DNA of 38,555 nucleotides from LDYB01 sp037442385 (GCA_037442385.1 JBBIQJ010000006.1:1-38555); one strand, 5' to 3'. Counted from the stretch's first letter, positions 15,906-23,909 are shown. The notes: a model not told the origin generated them from the letters alone. Program-made: numbers and translations.

Positions 15906-17218
15906 CGCTTCACACCCCCCTGAAGCCTCTGCTGCTCCCGCTGCCACTCTCCAACCACCGCCTCGAAGACGGAAACCACGGTGGGGTCAAACTGAGTGCC
16001 TGCTCCTCGCCGCAGCTCATGGAGCGCTTCCGAAATGGAGAGCGCTTTTCGGTAAGTACGCTGCTGGCTGGGCGTTTCGCCTCCAATCATCGCATCGAAA
16101 GCGTCCACGACCGCAATAATGCGCGCTTCCAGCGGAATCTGGTCGCCCTTCAAGCCGTAGGGATACCCCTTACCATCAGGACGCTCGTGATGATAGGCAA
16201 TCCAGGGCACCACAGGCACGAGAAAGGGGGTTCCACTCAGGATTTCAGCGCCTAACTGGGGATGGCGCTTAATCTGTTTCCACTCGCTGGGGGTGAGCCT
16301 GCCTGGTTTGTTTAAGATGCGCTCATCCAGCACCGTTTTGCCCAGGTCATGCAACAGCGCCGCCTCGTATACCAGCTCGCATCGTTCTGGGGGTAGACCC
16401 AGATGCTGTGCCACTTTGCGCGCCCACTGCGCCACGCGCTGGAGATGTCCGCCCGTATAGGGATGCGCCTTCTGAACCAGAAAGCCCAGACTGCGAATCG
16501 TCTGGTGATAGAGGTCATGCTGGCGCGTCCAGAGCATGAACGCTTGACGCAAGGTTAAGTAAGGCGCCAGCGCCATCACCAGCCCGCTCACCCCGAAAGT
16601 TTTGACCAATGGCCCCACAATCAGCGAGAACAGCAACATCACCATCGCCTCCTGAGGGAACGCGCTCAGATTTTGGCGAATCGCCCAGCCCCATTGCACC
16701 CCTTCAAACAGTGCAATATTCGTCGAGATGAGTATGCTGTTCACCAGATGATAAGCCCCCAGCGCGGCGCCCGTCGCCAGCACATAACGCCACGCCGATT
16801 CATAGGCGATTAGCCAGTCGACTCCTGCCACCGCCATTCCTGCACAGAAAGCGCTCAGGATGCTCTGAACCGTGTTGAGAAACGCCCAGCGCGGGTAGGT
16901 GGAACGGAACAGGGTGTTGGCAAGTCCTGCCACAAGCGTAATCACGGCATCCATCCAGACCCCTGCTTCCCAGCCATACAGCACAATCGTCGCAATCACA
17001 ATCGGTGTACTGACACTCATCCAGATGCCAAGGTCGGTGTAGCCATGTCGCAGGGGATAGCGTACGAGGAACAGTTCGGCCACCAGCGCGACCAGCATGA
17101 GCCAGAAGAGGGTTTCAATGGCGGGGACGCGCGCCAACGAGTCACTTGCCGCGAGCAAGATCGCGCCCGCTGGTAGCGAGGTCAGTCCAATCCAGTACCA
17201 GAATCTCCGCTTCCGCAT
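15902..17218 (-). CDS. Membrane HD-GYP-domain phosphodiesterase
   Basis: 438 residues. Residues 1-230 form a polytopic membrane region of about seven to eight helices that I cannot assign to a named sensor family. The C-terminal HD-GYP domain is complete: HLQR (His258), ALLHDLGK with His290/Asp291, LNKPGRLTP, RHPQLGAEIL, HHERPDGKGYPYGLKGDQIPL (His343, His344, GYP 351-353) and VVDAFDAM. HD-GYP proteins hydrolyse cyclic di-GMP (or related cyclic dinucleotides) to linear products and control motility, biofilm or stress programmes. No strong ribosome site precedes the ATG. The degenerate paralogue overlaps its stop by 4 nt, and a small secreted peptide gene lies 49 nt upstream. Confidence 0.92.
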   Translation of the reverse strand: MRKRRFWYWIGLTSLPAGAILLAASDSLARVPAIETLFWLMLVALVAELFLVRYPLRHGYTDLGIWMSVSTPIVIATIVLYGWEAGVWMDAVITLVAGLANTLFRSTYPRWAFLNTVQSILSAFCAGMAVAGVDWLIAYESAWRYVLATGAALGAYHLVNSILISTNIALFEGVQWGWAIRQNLSAFPQEAMVMLLFSLIVGPLVKTFGVSGLVMALAPYLTLRQAFMLWTRQHDLYHQTIRSLGFLVQKAHPYTGGHLQRVAQWARKVAQHLGLPPERCELVYEAALLHDLGKTVLDERILNKPGRLTPSEWKQIKRHPQLGAEILSGTPFLVPVVPWIAYHHERPDGKGYPYGLKGDQIPLEARIIAVVDAFDAMIGGETPSQQRTYRKALSISEALHELRRGAGTQFDPTVVSVFEAVVGEWQREQQRLQGGVKR

Positions 17219-17267
17219 GTTCTTGATAAGGGCAGGGTGAGCGCACCTCCCGCTCCCCGAATGCCGA

Positions 17268-17399
17268 TTACGGCATCGGAGCCACTACATGATGCTCCTC
17301 GAGGGGATCATCCCATCGATGTGGATAGTAGACGCGCTTCGCGTTGGCAACCGACATAATTGCCACCAGGGTTGCCATCAGAATGAGCCACCGTTTCAT
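17268..17399 (-). CDS. Small secreted peptide, 43 residues, unknown function
   Basis: An ATG at 17399-17397 is preceded by AGGAGGG about 7 nt upstream and opens a 43-codon frame ending TAA at 17270-17268. The first 20 residues are a good signal peptide (MKRWLILMATLVAIMSVANA) with an Ala-Asn-Ala cleavage site. The mature part would be 23 residues, KRVYYPHRWD then DPLEEHHVVAPMP, rich in His, Tyr and acidic residues. I recognise no family. It sits directly upstream of the HD-GYP gene on the same strand. The strong ribosome site and clean signal sequence are the reasons for calling it. Confidence 0.6.
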   Translation of the reverse strand: MKRWLILMATLVAIMSVANAKRVYYPHRWDDPLEEHHVVAPMP

Positions 17400-17470
17400 C
17401 TGCTGTCCCTCCTAAGGTAAGAGTGGTCAGCCGCTCGGTTGCTCGCTCCGCTCCGCGCTCACCATGCCCA

Positions 17471-17503
17471 GTCAGGAACCTCCTGCAGGGGGTGGCTCCT
17501 GAC
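17471..17503 (-). other. RNA hairpin in the leader of the small peptide gene
   Basis: On the minus strand GTCAGGAGCC pairs with GGTTCCTGAC (one G-U), with a loop containing the palindrome CCTGCAGG. It begins about 10 nt after the stop of the upstream gene. No T run follows, so it is not a canonical terminator; it may stabilise or regulate the message. The pairing is better on the minus-strand RNA. Confidence 0.4.
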
Positions 17504-17512
17504 CAAATCGTT

Positions 17513-18214
17513 TTAGGCATTGTTCGGCGTCAATCCGTCCACGAGGGCGACCGCCTCGTGCGACGGCTCGTAGTCGCTGGGAAATGCCTGCACCCGTCGG
17601 TTGACCGCATCGAGCGTCGCCAGCCCGACAGCACGATATAAATCACCTCGCACAAGGGCGCTTCCCAGCAGTAAATCTTCACCCTGATCGCGCACCGCGC
17701 TCACCAGCACCGCTACCAGCGGATAGCCGCCAAGCGTCCAGTTAGTGGCAATCTCTTCCAGTCCAAAGCGCTCCTGTAGCCCGTGCGCGGCTTCAACGGC
17801 GCGCAGGGTCGCCAGCGCCACCAGTCGGGGCAGCTGGGTGCTGGCACGCACGCCCGACGCCGTGCCCCGATAGATTTGCCCGTTGCGTTCCAGATAGGCG
17901 GAAACTATCGCGCGAGTACCTTCGTGGGATATCTGCACATCGACCCAGCGCAAACGGGGCAATCCCGAAGCGCGCGAGGCACTGCTCTTTTGGGCAACGC
18001 TCACCTTGCGGTGGTCAATGTGAATGCCAAAATGCGCCATTAGCGCCGATTCGACATCGCGCACCACCTGCTTGGGGTTGCGATCCCCTTCGACCAGCAG
18101 GTGAACCTCTTGAATCAGCCCCGTTTCGTCCGCGACCACTCGTGCGCCGCAGACACCGCGCAGCTCGCGCAGTACCTGCTCTACCTGACTCGTGCTCCAG
18201 CGTCGTTCCGCCAT
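17513..18214 (-). CDS. Conserved hypothetical cytoplasmic protein
   Basis: 233 residues from the ATG at 18214-18212, which has GGGAGGG a few nt upstream; the longer frame to 18283 lacks a ribosome site. There is no signal peptide or membrane segment. The N-terminal ~90 residues (VEQVLRELRGVCGARVVADE to AHFGIHIDHRKVSVAQ) look like a small alpha/beta domain. After a charged linker, the second half (RWVDVQISHEGTRAIVSAYLE, then VALATLRAVEAAHGLQERFGLEEI) contains VRDQGEDLLLGSALVRGDLYRAVGLATLDAVNRRV. I do not recognise a characterised family and see no catalytic signature. A 239-nt upstream gap holds repeated GCAGGA elements. Confidence 0.72.
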   Translation of the reverse strand: MAERRWSTSQVEQVLRELRGVCGARVVADETGLIQEVHLLVEGDRNPKQVVRDVESALMAHFGIHIDHRKVSVAQKSSASRASGLPRLRWVDVQISHEGTRAIVSAYLERNGQIYRGTASGVRASTQLPRLVALATLRAVEAAHGLQERFGLEEIATNWTLGGYPLVAVLVSAVRDQGEDLLLGSALVRGDLYRAVGLATLDAVNRRVQAFPSDYEPSHEAVALVDGLTPNNA

Positions 18215-18453
18215 ATGCCCTCCCTGTCGTAAGATTGGACATACTGCTCCGAGCGTTCGGAGGCGTCGCGGCACCCTCCCCATTACTCAAAATAGGTCGC
18301 TCTGCGAAAATCTCCTGCTATACGCCTGTTAATTTTACCAGTTCTGCAACCTCCTGCGAAATTCCTGCCAGTTTGGTTGCCAAAAAGGGGGAATTTTGGG
18401 CAAAATTGCACCGATTTCGGCTTTCTCCGTTCACGAGTCATCGGCATCATCCC
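18215..18453. other. Intergenic region, 239 nt
   Basis: This is one of the longest gene-free stretches in the window. It is AT-richer than its surroundings and holds the GCAGGA repeats, plus CAAAATTGCC and AATTTTGCCC-like runs around 18390-18410. I find no convincing ORF, tRNA or intrinsic terminator. It lies upstream of the conserved hypothetical gene and downstream of the SpoIID gene, both on the minus strand. Confidence 0.5.
18296..18375 (-). repeat. Three GCAGGA-type elements in tandem (intergenic)
   Basis: On the minus strand three related units follow each other: GCAGGAATTTCGCAG (about 18368-18354), GCAGGAGGTTGCAGA (about 18356-18342) and GCAGGAGATTTTCGCAGAGC (about 18317-18298). The last is followed by GACCTATTTT, with TATTTT 23 nt after the CAGGA start, the same spacing as at 1629-1658. 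They lie 80-155 nt upstream of the gene ending at 17513. Role unknown; promoter or RNA element possible. Confidence 0.4.
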
Positions 18454-19650
18454 CTACCATTTGCCCAGCGTCGTGTTGGGATAGTAGGCTTGCAGGATTT
18501 CGGCGTAGGTTTGCCCCGCGCGGGCGCGCCCGTTTGCCCCCCACTGACACAGCCCTGCGCCGTGCCCTGAGCCGCGTCCGACGACCTCCCAGCCATCGCT
18601 GAGCGGCTTCAGGGTAAACCGCTGGCTTTTGAGGAGCGTCGCGCCCAGACGCGCCCGGAACTCTGCCCCCGTAAGTGTCAGGGTCGCTTTCTCGCCCACC
18701 AGCTTGAGGCACGCCACATAACCGCTCGGCGCCTGCTCTTCAACCGTAAGCGAGCGTATCGCGCCTGCCTGCGGGAACGCTTTCTGCAGGGTGTCGCGCG
18801 TCAGCAACACGCGCCACTCGCTGTTCGGTGCAAGGGCGCAGTAAGGCTTACCCTCGGCATCCGTATCGGGCACTCCCTGAAGCGGCTCCATCGGGCGCGT
18901 GCCTGCCATCACCAGCTCAATCGGAGCCGTATGCCCCCCGCAGTGGCCCGTGTAGACCGCCTCCAGCACTGTGCCGCTATAATACAACACCTCGCCCGCA
19001 GTCGATTCCACCGCCTGATTCGTGGCAGGGCGTTCGGCGTCTACCCCACCGTACACCTGGCACGGAGCATGGTCGCAGAGGTCGTAGCCCCACTGGCGGT
19101 AGCGGTTCAGCCTCTTCAGAGTAAACGAGCGCGAAGCCACTGCCTGTGCCCTGAGCGCCTCCATCGGGAAGTTGGCAGGCATTTCCATCGGCAGCACCGC
19201 CTTCAGGTAGTCATCAAGGCGCACCCAGTTGAGCGTGAGGAGCTGACCGTCGCGCATCACCCACTCCAGCGCGCCTCGATACCGCCTGAGACGATTGGGG
19301 CCTGTGCCCACTGCCAGCAGCGCCGAGCCGACGGGCTGGGCTGTCAGCCGTCGCGCCGCGACCCGCGCCCCCGAAGACTGCGCCACCATCTGACCCGACT
19401 CCCGCCGAACCTGCCAGAGGGTGCCTTCCGCGGCTTCCAGCAGGGTTTGTCCCGTGTCGGGGTTTACCCAGCGCAGATTCCCGCCCTGCGCTTGCACATA
19501 AATCACTTCGCCGAATGCGCCGCGCTCCAGCCCGACACGGATGAGCCACTCCGCGTCGCGATTGGGAGCCCGCGACTCGCCCACACCGAGCAAGATGAGC
19601 AATGCGCCCAGAAGCCACCATCGGTAGCGTGCCGCACAAAACCTAATCAT
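18454..19650 (-). CDS. SpoIID/LytB-domain protein (amidase-enhancer type)
   Basis: 398 residues starting at the ATG at 19650-19648; the frame continues upstream to 19740 but that part overlaps the promoter. An N-terminal membrane anchor or signal (RYRWWLLGALLILLGVG) precedes a beta-rich region and then a complete SpoIID domain: LDDYLKAVLPMEMPANFPMEALRAQAVASRSF with the catalytic-type glutamate in MEMP, HCGGHT, and the C-terminal GRGSGHGAGLCQWGANGRA...YAEILQAYYPNT. SpoIID proteins are lytic transglycosylases acting on peptidoglycan; outside sporulating bacteria the domain occurs in cell-wall remodelling proteins. Located in the cell envelope. No sign that this organism sporulates is visible. 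Confidence 0.9.
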   Translation of the reverse strand: MIRFCAARYRWWLLGALLILLGVGESRAPNRDAEWLIRVGLERGAFGEVIYVQAQGGNLRWVNPDTGQTLLEAAEGTLWQVRRESGQMVAQSSGARVAARRLTAQPVGSALLAVGTGPNRLRRYRGALEWVMRDGQLLTLNWVRLDDYLKAVLPMEMPANFPMEALRAQAVASRSFTLKRLNRYRQWGYDLCDHAPCQVYGGVDAERPATNQAVESTAGEVLYYSGTVLEAVYTGHCGGHTAPIELVMAGTRPMEPLQGVPDTDAEGKPYCALAPNSEWRVLLTRDTLQKAFPQAGAIRSLTVEEQAPSGYVACLKLVGEKATLTLTGAEFRARLGATLLKSQRFTLKPLSDGWEVVGRGSGHGAGLCQWGANGRARAGQTYAEILQAYYPNTTLGKW

Positions 19651-19661
19651 ATCTATGGGAG

Positions 19662-19667
19662 AGTATA
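19662..19667 (-). promoter_or_regulatory. -10 box of the SpoIID-family gene
   Basis: On the minus strand GCGGTATACT has TATACT at 19667-19662, 11 nt before the ATG at 19650. The predicted leader is about 4 nt and contains no ribosome site. Confidence 0.5.
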
Positions 19668-19723
19668 CCGCATAGGCGGATGGGGTTAGAAAGCCGCTGC
19701 TTCGAGGTACACTTTTGTCAGCG

Positions 19724-20572
19724 ATGAGAGTCGAGTCCATAGAGGATATTATTCGCGTGCTGGAGGCGCACCCTGAGTGGCGCCTGAAGTTGCTGTAGGT
19801 GCTGGGGATGAGTGAGCTGGTCTACCTGCCTGCGAGGCTGGAGGCGGACCAGCAGGCGAATCGTGAACATCTGGAGGCGTTCCGTCGGGAAACTCGCGAG
19901 CAGTTGGAGGCTTATCAGCAGGAAACTCGCGAGCGATTTGAACGCCTCGAAAACGCGATTGCCCAGCTGATGGAGGCAGTCGCCGAGTCGCGTCGTGTGG
20001 AACAGCGGCTGGAGGCAGGGCTGGAAGAATCACGCCGCATAGAACGCGAATTGAGAGAGGCGATTGAAGATCTGCGCCAGACAACCCAGCAAATCGCTGA
20101 AGAGCAGAAGCAGATGCGTCAGGTTCAGGAAAAATTGCTCAAAGATGTGGGGATACTCAAGGGCAGCGCCCGCGAGCGCTACTACCGCGAGCGCGCCCAC
20201 GCGATTCTCGGGCGCTACCTGCGCAAGGTGCAACTGATCAACATGGGCGACCTGCTGGATGAGATAGAATCCCGCACTGAGATCTCGGACGAGGAAGCCG
20301 ATGAACTGATGAGCGTGGAGGCTATCTTCAGTGCTGTGAAAAAGAAGACCCGCGAGCCAGTTTATGTGGTTCTGGAAGCCTCGTGGGTGGTCGATGAAAG
20401 CGATATGGAGCGCGCCATCCGTCGCGCCGCGATTCTGCAACGACTGGGTTATCCCGCCGTGCCGGTTGTGGGGGGAGTGGAAGTCGCCACACCTGTCATT
20501 AGAGCCGCCACCGAAGGGAGCGTGGTGCTGGCGCTGGACGGCAAAGTGCTGGGCGAAACGCTTCTGGCTTAA
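19724..20572 (+). pseudogene. Coiled-coil/PD-(D/E)XK-like protein gene interrupted by an in-frame amber codon
   Basis: The ATG at 19724 opens a frame (MRVESIEDIIRVLEAHPEWR then LKLL) that stops at TAG 19796-19798 and continues in the same frame as VLGMSELVYLPARLEAD. This N-terminal pattern (EDIIRxLEAHPEWRxxL, then a SELxxLPxR segment) is continuous in related proteins as I know them, so the TAG looks like a nonsense mutation. Translation may restart at ATG 19808, which has AGGTG a few nt upstream, giving 254 residues: a coiled coil (about 15-115), then a C-terminal domain with RERAHAILGRYLRKV, EPVYVVLEASWVVDESDMERAIRRAAIL and VVGGVEVATP resembling PD-(D/E)XK-type domains of unknown function. 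Confidence 0.6.
19808..20572 (+). CDS. Coiled-coil protein with C-terminal nuclease-like domain (probable restart product)
   Basis: 254 residues if translation starts at the ATG at 19808 after the amber codon; a GTG directly after the TAG (19799) is an alternative. The coiled coil contains repeated units (RRETREQLEAYQ, QQETRERFERLE) also visible as a repeated GGAAACTCGCGAGC in the DNA. The C-terminal ~130 residues keep the features of the family described for the full gene, including the acidic residues around LLDEIESRT and the VVLEAS strand. Function unknown. If only this part is made, the N-terminal 24 residues of the family are lost. Confidence 0.65.
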   Translation: MSELVYLPARLEADQQANREHLEAFRRETREQLEAYQQETRERFERLENAIAQLMEAVAESRRVEQRLEAGLEESRRIERELREAIEDLRQTTQQIAEEQKQMRQVQEKLLKDVGILKGSARERYYRERAHAILGRYLRKVQLINMGDLLDEIESRTEISDEEADELMSVEAIFSAVKKKTREPVYVVLEASWVVDESDMERAIRRAAILQRLGYPAVPVVGGVEVATPVIRAATEGSVVLALDGKVLGETLLA

Positions 20573-20633
20573 CTCTGTCTCCCTTGCAACAGAGCGGCGC
20601 CGAATCGAGTTATCTCTTCTGTGAGGTGTGACT

Positions 20634-22679
20634 ATGCGCTACAGAAGACGGTTGGCAGCAGTGGGTTTGTGCGCCGCTGTGTTGACAGCGGCTCTGACGG
20701 CGCAGACGCGCCCCGACATTCTCTGGATGCGCGGCGGCAACCCAACCTACGGGGGCAATCTGAATGTGTACCACACTGACCTTGCGATTTCGCCGAATGG
20801 ACTCTATTATGCTGCTGTCCATAACACGGGCATGGTCAAGATATGGCGTGTGCATGACGGACGACTGATACGCACCCTCTTCACTTCGCAAGCCACGCCG
20901 TATGTGGTCGCCTTCTCGCCCGACAGCCAGCGCGTGGCGATTGGCGACGCTTATTCGGGATACATTCGGATTGTACGCATTTGTGATGGGGTTCTGGAGC
21001 GCACGCTTCAAGGGCATACCAATACAGTTACGTCCCTTGCCTATTCGCCTGATGGGGCGTATCTTGCCAGCGCAGGATACGATGGCAAAATCCTGGTGTG
21101 GCGGATGAGCGACTCTACGATTATGTACCAGCGCAACTATTACTCCAGCGCAGTTGCCTTCTCGCCCGACGGGCAGACGCTCGCGTGCGGAGTCAGCGAC
21201 GGGAGGGTGCTTCTGTTTCGCGCCAGCGACGGAGCCTTGCAGCAGACGCTTGCGGGGCACACGCAATGGGTCTGCACGGTTGCCTTTTCGCCCAACGGGC
21301 AATATCTGGCAAGTGGCAGTCGCGATAACACACTCAGGCTCTGGCGTCTGAGCGACGGCGCGCCTGTTTATACCCTGTCAGGATTCACCAGTGTCCGAGT
21401 AGCATTTTCACCCGACAGCGCGTTTCTGGCAAGCGCCAGTGGCGATAGTCGTATACGGGTCTGGTCTGTGAGCAGCGGCGTGCTTGTATACACCCTCGAG
21501 CCGCCCGATCAGGTGGGGCTCATCTTGATTGCCTACACAACGGACGGGCAGTACCTCGTGAGCGCGGGGCAATACCTTCACTTCTGGCGCGCCAGCGACG
21601 GCGAGCATCAGCGCGACGGCGGCGCGTATGAAGAAGCCGTTTACGCGGTCGCCTTCTCGCCCGATGAGCAGTTTCTGGCGACAGGAAGCGAAGACGGTTC
21701 GGTGAAAATCTGGCGCGTACGCGACGGCGCTCTGGAACACGCCTTCATACCCAACGGGCGCTTTCTCTATGTGTTTGCGGTCGCCTACTCGCCGAATGGA
21801 GAGTATCTGGCAGTGGGTGGCGCCTCTTATGACGCCCAAGTCAAAGTGTACCGCACCAGCGACTGGCAACAGGTCGCGGCGCTGGTTCCGAATCCGGGGC
21901 AGACCCGTTCCGTAGCGTTTTCGCCCGATGGGCAGTATCTCGCCAGCGGCGGCTATTCGTCCATTTACATCTGGCGCGTCAGCGACTGGACGCTGGAACG
22001 CACGCTCGTGCATGGGGGCGGAGGCGGCTTTGAGATTCACTCGCTGGCGTTCTCTCCCGACGGGTACCTCCTCGCCAGCGCCTCGCGCGATGGAACCGTC
22101 AGCGTCTGGGACTGGCGCAACGGCACAACGCTTTACACGACCAGCCAGCATAATGTCCCACGCCCTTACACCGTCGCTTTTTCACCGGACGGACAATACC
22201 TGCTGGAAGGCGGAATCACTCGGATTGCCCGCCTGCGCAACGCCAGCACAGGCGTGCTGGTGCGCGACTATGTCAGCACGGACGATCCACTCTATGTTGC
22301 TTTTACGCCAGACGGACAACATCTAATCCATGCAGGATATCGAGGCGTTTTCTTCTGGCGCATCGACAACAACACGGCTCCCATCCAAACCTACACAGAC
22401 GAAGCGTTCAGCGTGCGGTGTCTCGCCGTTTCGCCCAGCGGGAAGTGGTTTGCCTACGGGCGGTTGGATGCCGTGGTGGTGCTGGCGCGGAACCCGTTTG
22501 CGTCCCTGCCTGAAGGCGATGTGAACGCTGATGGATGCGTGGACGACGCCGACCTGCTCGCGGTGCTGTTCGCCTTCGGGGAGATAGGGATGGGTATCCC
22601 AGAAGACCTGAACAAGGACTGCGTGGTGGACGACGCCGACCTGCTGCTGGTGTTGTTCCACTTCGGCGCAGGCTGTTGA
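20634..22679 (+). CDS. Secreted 14-blade WD40-repeat protein with dockerin-like C terminus
   Basis: 681 residues from the ATG at 20634 (GAGGTG 5 nt upstream). A signal peptide is evident (LAAVGLCAAVLTAALTAQ, cleavage after about residue 23). Fourteen repeats carry the variant motif [LVI]A[FY]SP[DN]GxYLASG...IWR, enough for two seven-bladed propellers or one large ring. The C-terminal ~54 residues hold two calcium-type loops, DVNADGCVDDADLL and DLNKDCVVDDADLL, ending FHFGAGC, closely matching the tail of the metallopeptidase at 4088. It probably acts outside the cytoplasm as a binding scaffold. The ligand is unknown. No clear promoter box lies close to the start. Confidence 0.9.
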   Translation: MRYRRRLAAVGLCAAVLTAALTAQTRPDILWMRGGNPTYGGNLNVYHTDLAISPNGLYYAAVHNTGMVKIWRVHDGRLIRTLFTSQATPYVVAFSPDSQRVAIGDAYSGYIRIVRICDGVLERTLQGHTNTVTSLAYSPDGAYLASAGYDGKILVWRMSDSTIMYQRNYYSSAVAFSPDGQTLACGVSDGRVLLFRASDGALQQTLAGHTQWVCTVAFSPNGQYLASGSRDNTLRLWRLSDGAPVYTLSGFTSVRVAFSPDSAFLASASGDSRIRVWSVSSGVLVYTLEPPDQVGLILIAYTTDGQYLVSAGQYLHFWRASDGEHQRDGGAYEEAVYAVAFSPDEQFLATGSEDGSVKIWRVRDGALEHAFIPNGRFLYVFAVAYSPNGEYLAVGGASYDAQVKVYRTSDWQQVAALVPNPGQTRSVAFSPDGQYLASGGYSSIYIWRVSDWTLERTLVHGGGGGFEIHSLAFSPDGYLLASASRDGTVSVWDWRNGTTLYTTSQHNVPRPYTVAFSPDGQYLLEGGITRIARLRNASTGVLVRDYVSTDDPLYVAFTPDGQHLIHAGYRGVFFWRIDNNTAPIQTYTDEAFSVRCLAVSPSGKWFAYGRLDAVVVLARNPFASLPEGDVNADGCVDDADLLAVLFAFGEIGMGIPEDLNKDCVVDDADLLLVLFHFGAGC

Positions 22680-22685
22680 AGCAAC

Positions 22686-22707
22686 GGGGACGTCTGCAGA
22701 CGCCCCC
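22686..22707. terminator. Hairpin between convergent genes
   Basis: GGGG and CGTC pair with GACG and CCCC around a TGCA loop, with one A-C mismatch. It lies in the 37-nt gap between the WD40 gene and hmgA. No T run follows on either strand, so it is a weak bidirectional terminator candidate. Confidence 0.4.
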
Positions 22708-22716
22708 CGATTATCG

Positions 22717-23874
22717 TTAACCCAGCCACGAATACGGATAGTTCGGGTCCTCAAACTCCAGCGCGGCTTTGGTCACCTGAAGCGGGCGGAAGGTGTCCAT
22801 CATCACTGCCAGCTCCTCGGTATGCGTGAGGTTCATGCTGGCTTCTACCGCGCCCGGTTGCGGCCCGTGCGGAATGCCCGACGGGTGAAGTGTGATGGAG
22901 CCTTCCTCAATCCCGCGCCGACTGCCGAACTTGCGGTTCACATAATAGAGCACCTCATCGCTGTCGAGGTTGCTGTGGTTGTAGGGCACTTTAATCGCTT
23001 CGGGGTGATAGTCCAGCATGCGCGGGCAGAAGGAGCAGACCACGAAGTTGGGTCCCTCGAAAGTTTGATGCACAGGCGGCGGCTGATGGATGCGCCCCGT
23101 GATGGGCTCAAAGTCGTTGATGTTGAACGCCCACGGGTAGACATAGCCATCCCAGCCGACGACATCAAAGGGGTGGTGTTCATAATGGTAGGCGTAGACG
23201 CGCCCGCGCCTGTGGATGCGCACCTCGAAGTCGCCCAGCTCGGTGTGGGTCTCCAGCGTTTCGGGCACACGGATATCGCGCTCACAGTAGGGGGAATGCT
23301 CCATTAACTGCCCGTACTCGTTGCGGTAGCGGCGCGGCGGCTGAATCTGCCCCCCTATCGCCTCGATCCACACCAGTTTCGCCGGCAGCGTGTCAAACAC
23401 CAGCCGCCAGATAGTGCCATGGGGAATCACCAGATAGTCGCCCTCGCCGAAGCGCAGATGCCCGAACTGCGACTCTAGTCGCCCCGAACCTTCATGCACG
23501 AAGATGAGGTCGTCGCCGTCGGCGTTTTTGTAGAAGTAGTCCATCTGCTCGATCGGGCGCGCGACGGAGAAAATCACATCCTGGTTGAACATCAGCTCCA
23601 CACGCCCTGTAATCGCGTCGCCTGAAGGCGGCATTTCGCCCGTCTTGAAGTGCCGATGCTGCAGAATCGGCTCCTCCAGCGGCTCAATCCTGCGCTCATA
23701 GCAGGTGTGGAACTCCTTCACGCGCGTCGGCGGACAATAGTGATACAGAATCGACTGAATGCCTGAAAAGCCCTCTGTGCCCAGCACCTCTTCGGCATAC
23801 AGCCCGCCGTCAGGACGACGGAACTGGATATGCCGCTTGCGCGGCACCTGACCCATGCGTACATACCACGGCAT
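22717..23874 (-). CDS. hmgA: Homogentisate 1,2-dioxygenase
   Basis: 385 residues, shorter than the ~430-residue proteobacterial enzyme but similar to compact bacterial members. Two cupin-like halves are visible; the active-site segments include HHPFDVVGWDGYVYPWAFNI (His233/His234), YNHSNLDSDEVLYYV with candidate iron ligands His300 and Glu307, and HPSGIPHGPQPG with His336. The enzyme opens the homogentisate ring with O2 to maleylacetoacetate in tyrosine catabolism. GGGAGG lies about 9 nt before the ATG and a perfect TATAAT is upstream. phhA, for the first step of the pathway, lies directly upstream; hpd, the intermediate step, is not in this window. Confidence 0.95.
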   Translation of the reverse strand: MPWYVRMGQVPRKRHIQFRRPDGGLYAEEVLGTEGFSGIQSILYHYCPPTRVKEFHTCYERRIEPLEEPILQHRHFKTGEMPPSGDAITGRVELMFNQDVIFSVARPIEQMDYFYKNADGDDLIFVHEGSGRLESQFGHLRFGEGDYLVIPHGTIWRLVFDTLPAKLVWIEAIGGQIQPPRRYRNEYGQLMEHSPYCERDIRVPETLETHTELGDFEVRIHRRGRVYAYHYEHHPFDVVGWDGYVYPWAFNINDFEPITGRIHQPPPVHQTFEGPNFVVCSFCPRMLDYHPEAIKVPYNHSNLDSDEVLYYVNRKFGSRRGIEEGSITLHPSGIPHGPQPGAVEASMNLTHTEELAVMMDTFRPLQVTKAALEFEDPNYPYSWLG

Positions 23875-23909
23875 CGTGGATACCTCCCTTGTGTTGTGTT
23901 GGCAGAGCT

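Noticed and set aside
17471..17503. Intrinsic terminator after the conserved hypothetical gene
   Set aside because: The stem is good but no T run follows on the minus strand, so I list it only as an RNA hairpin.
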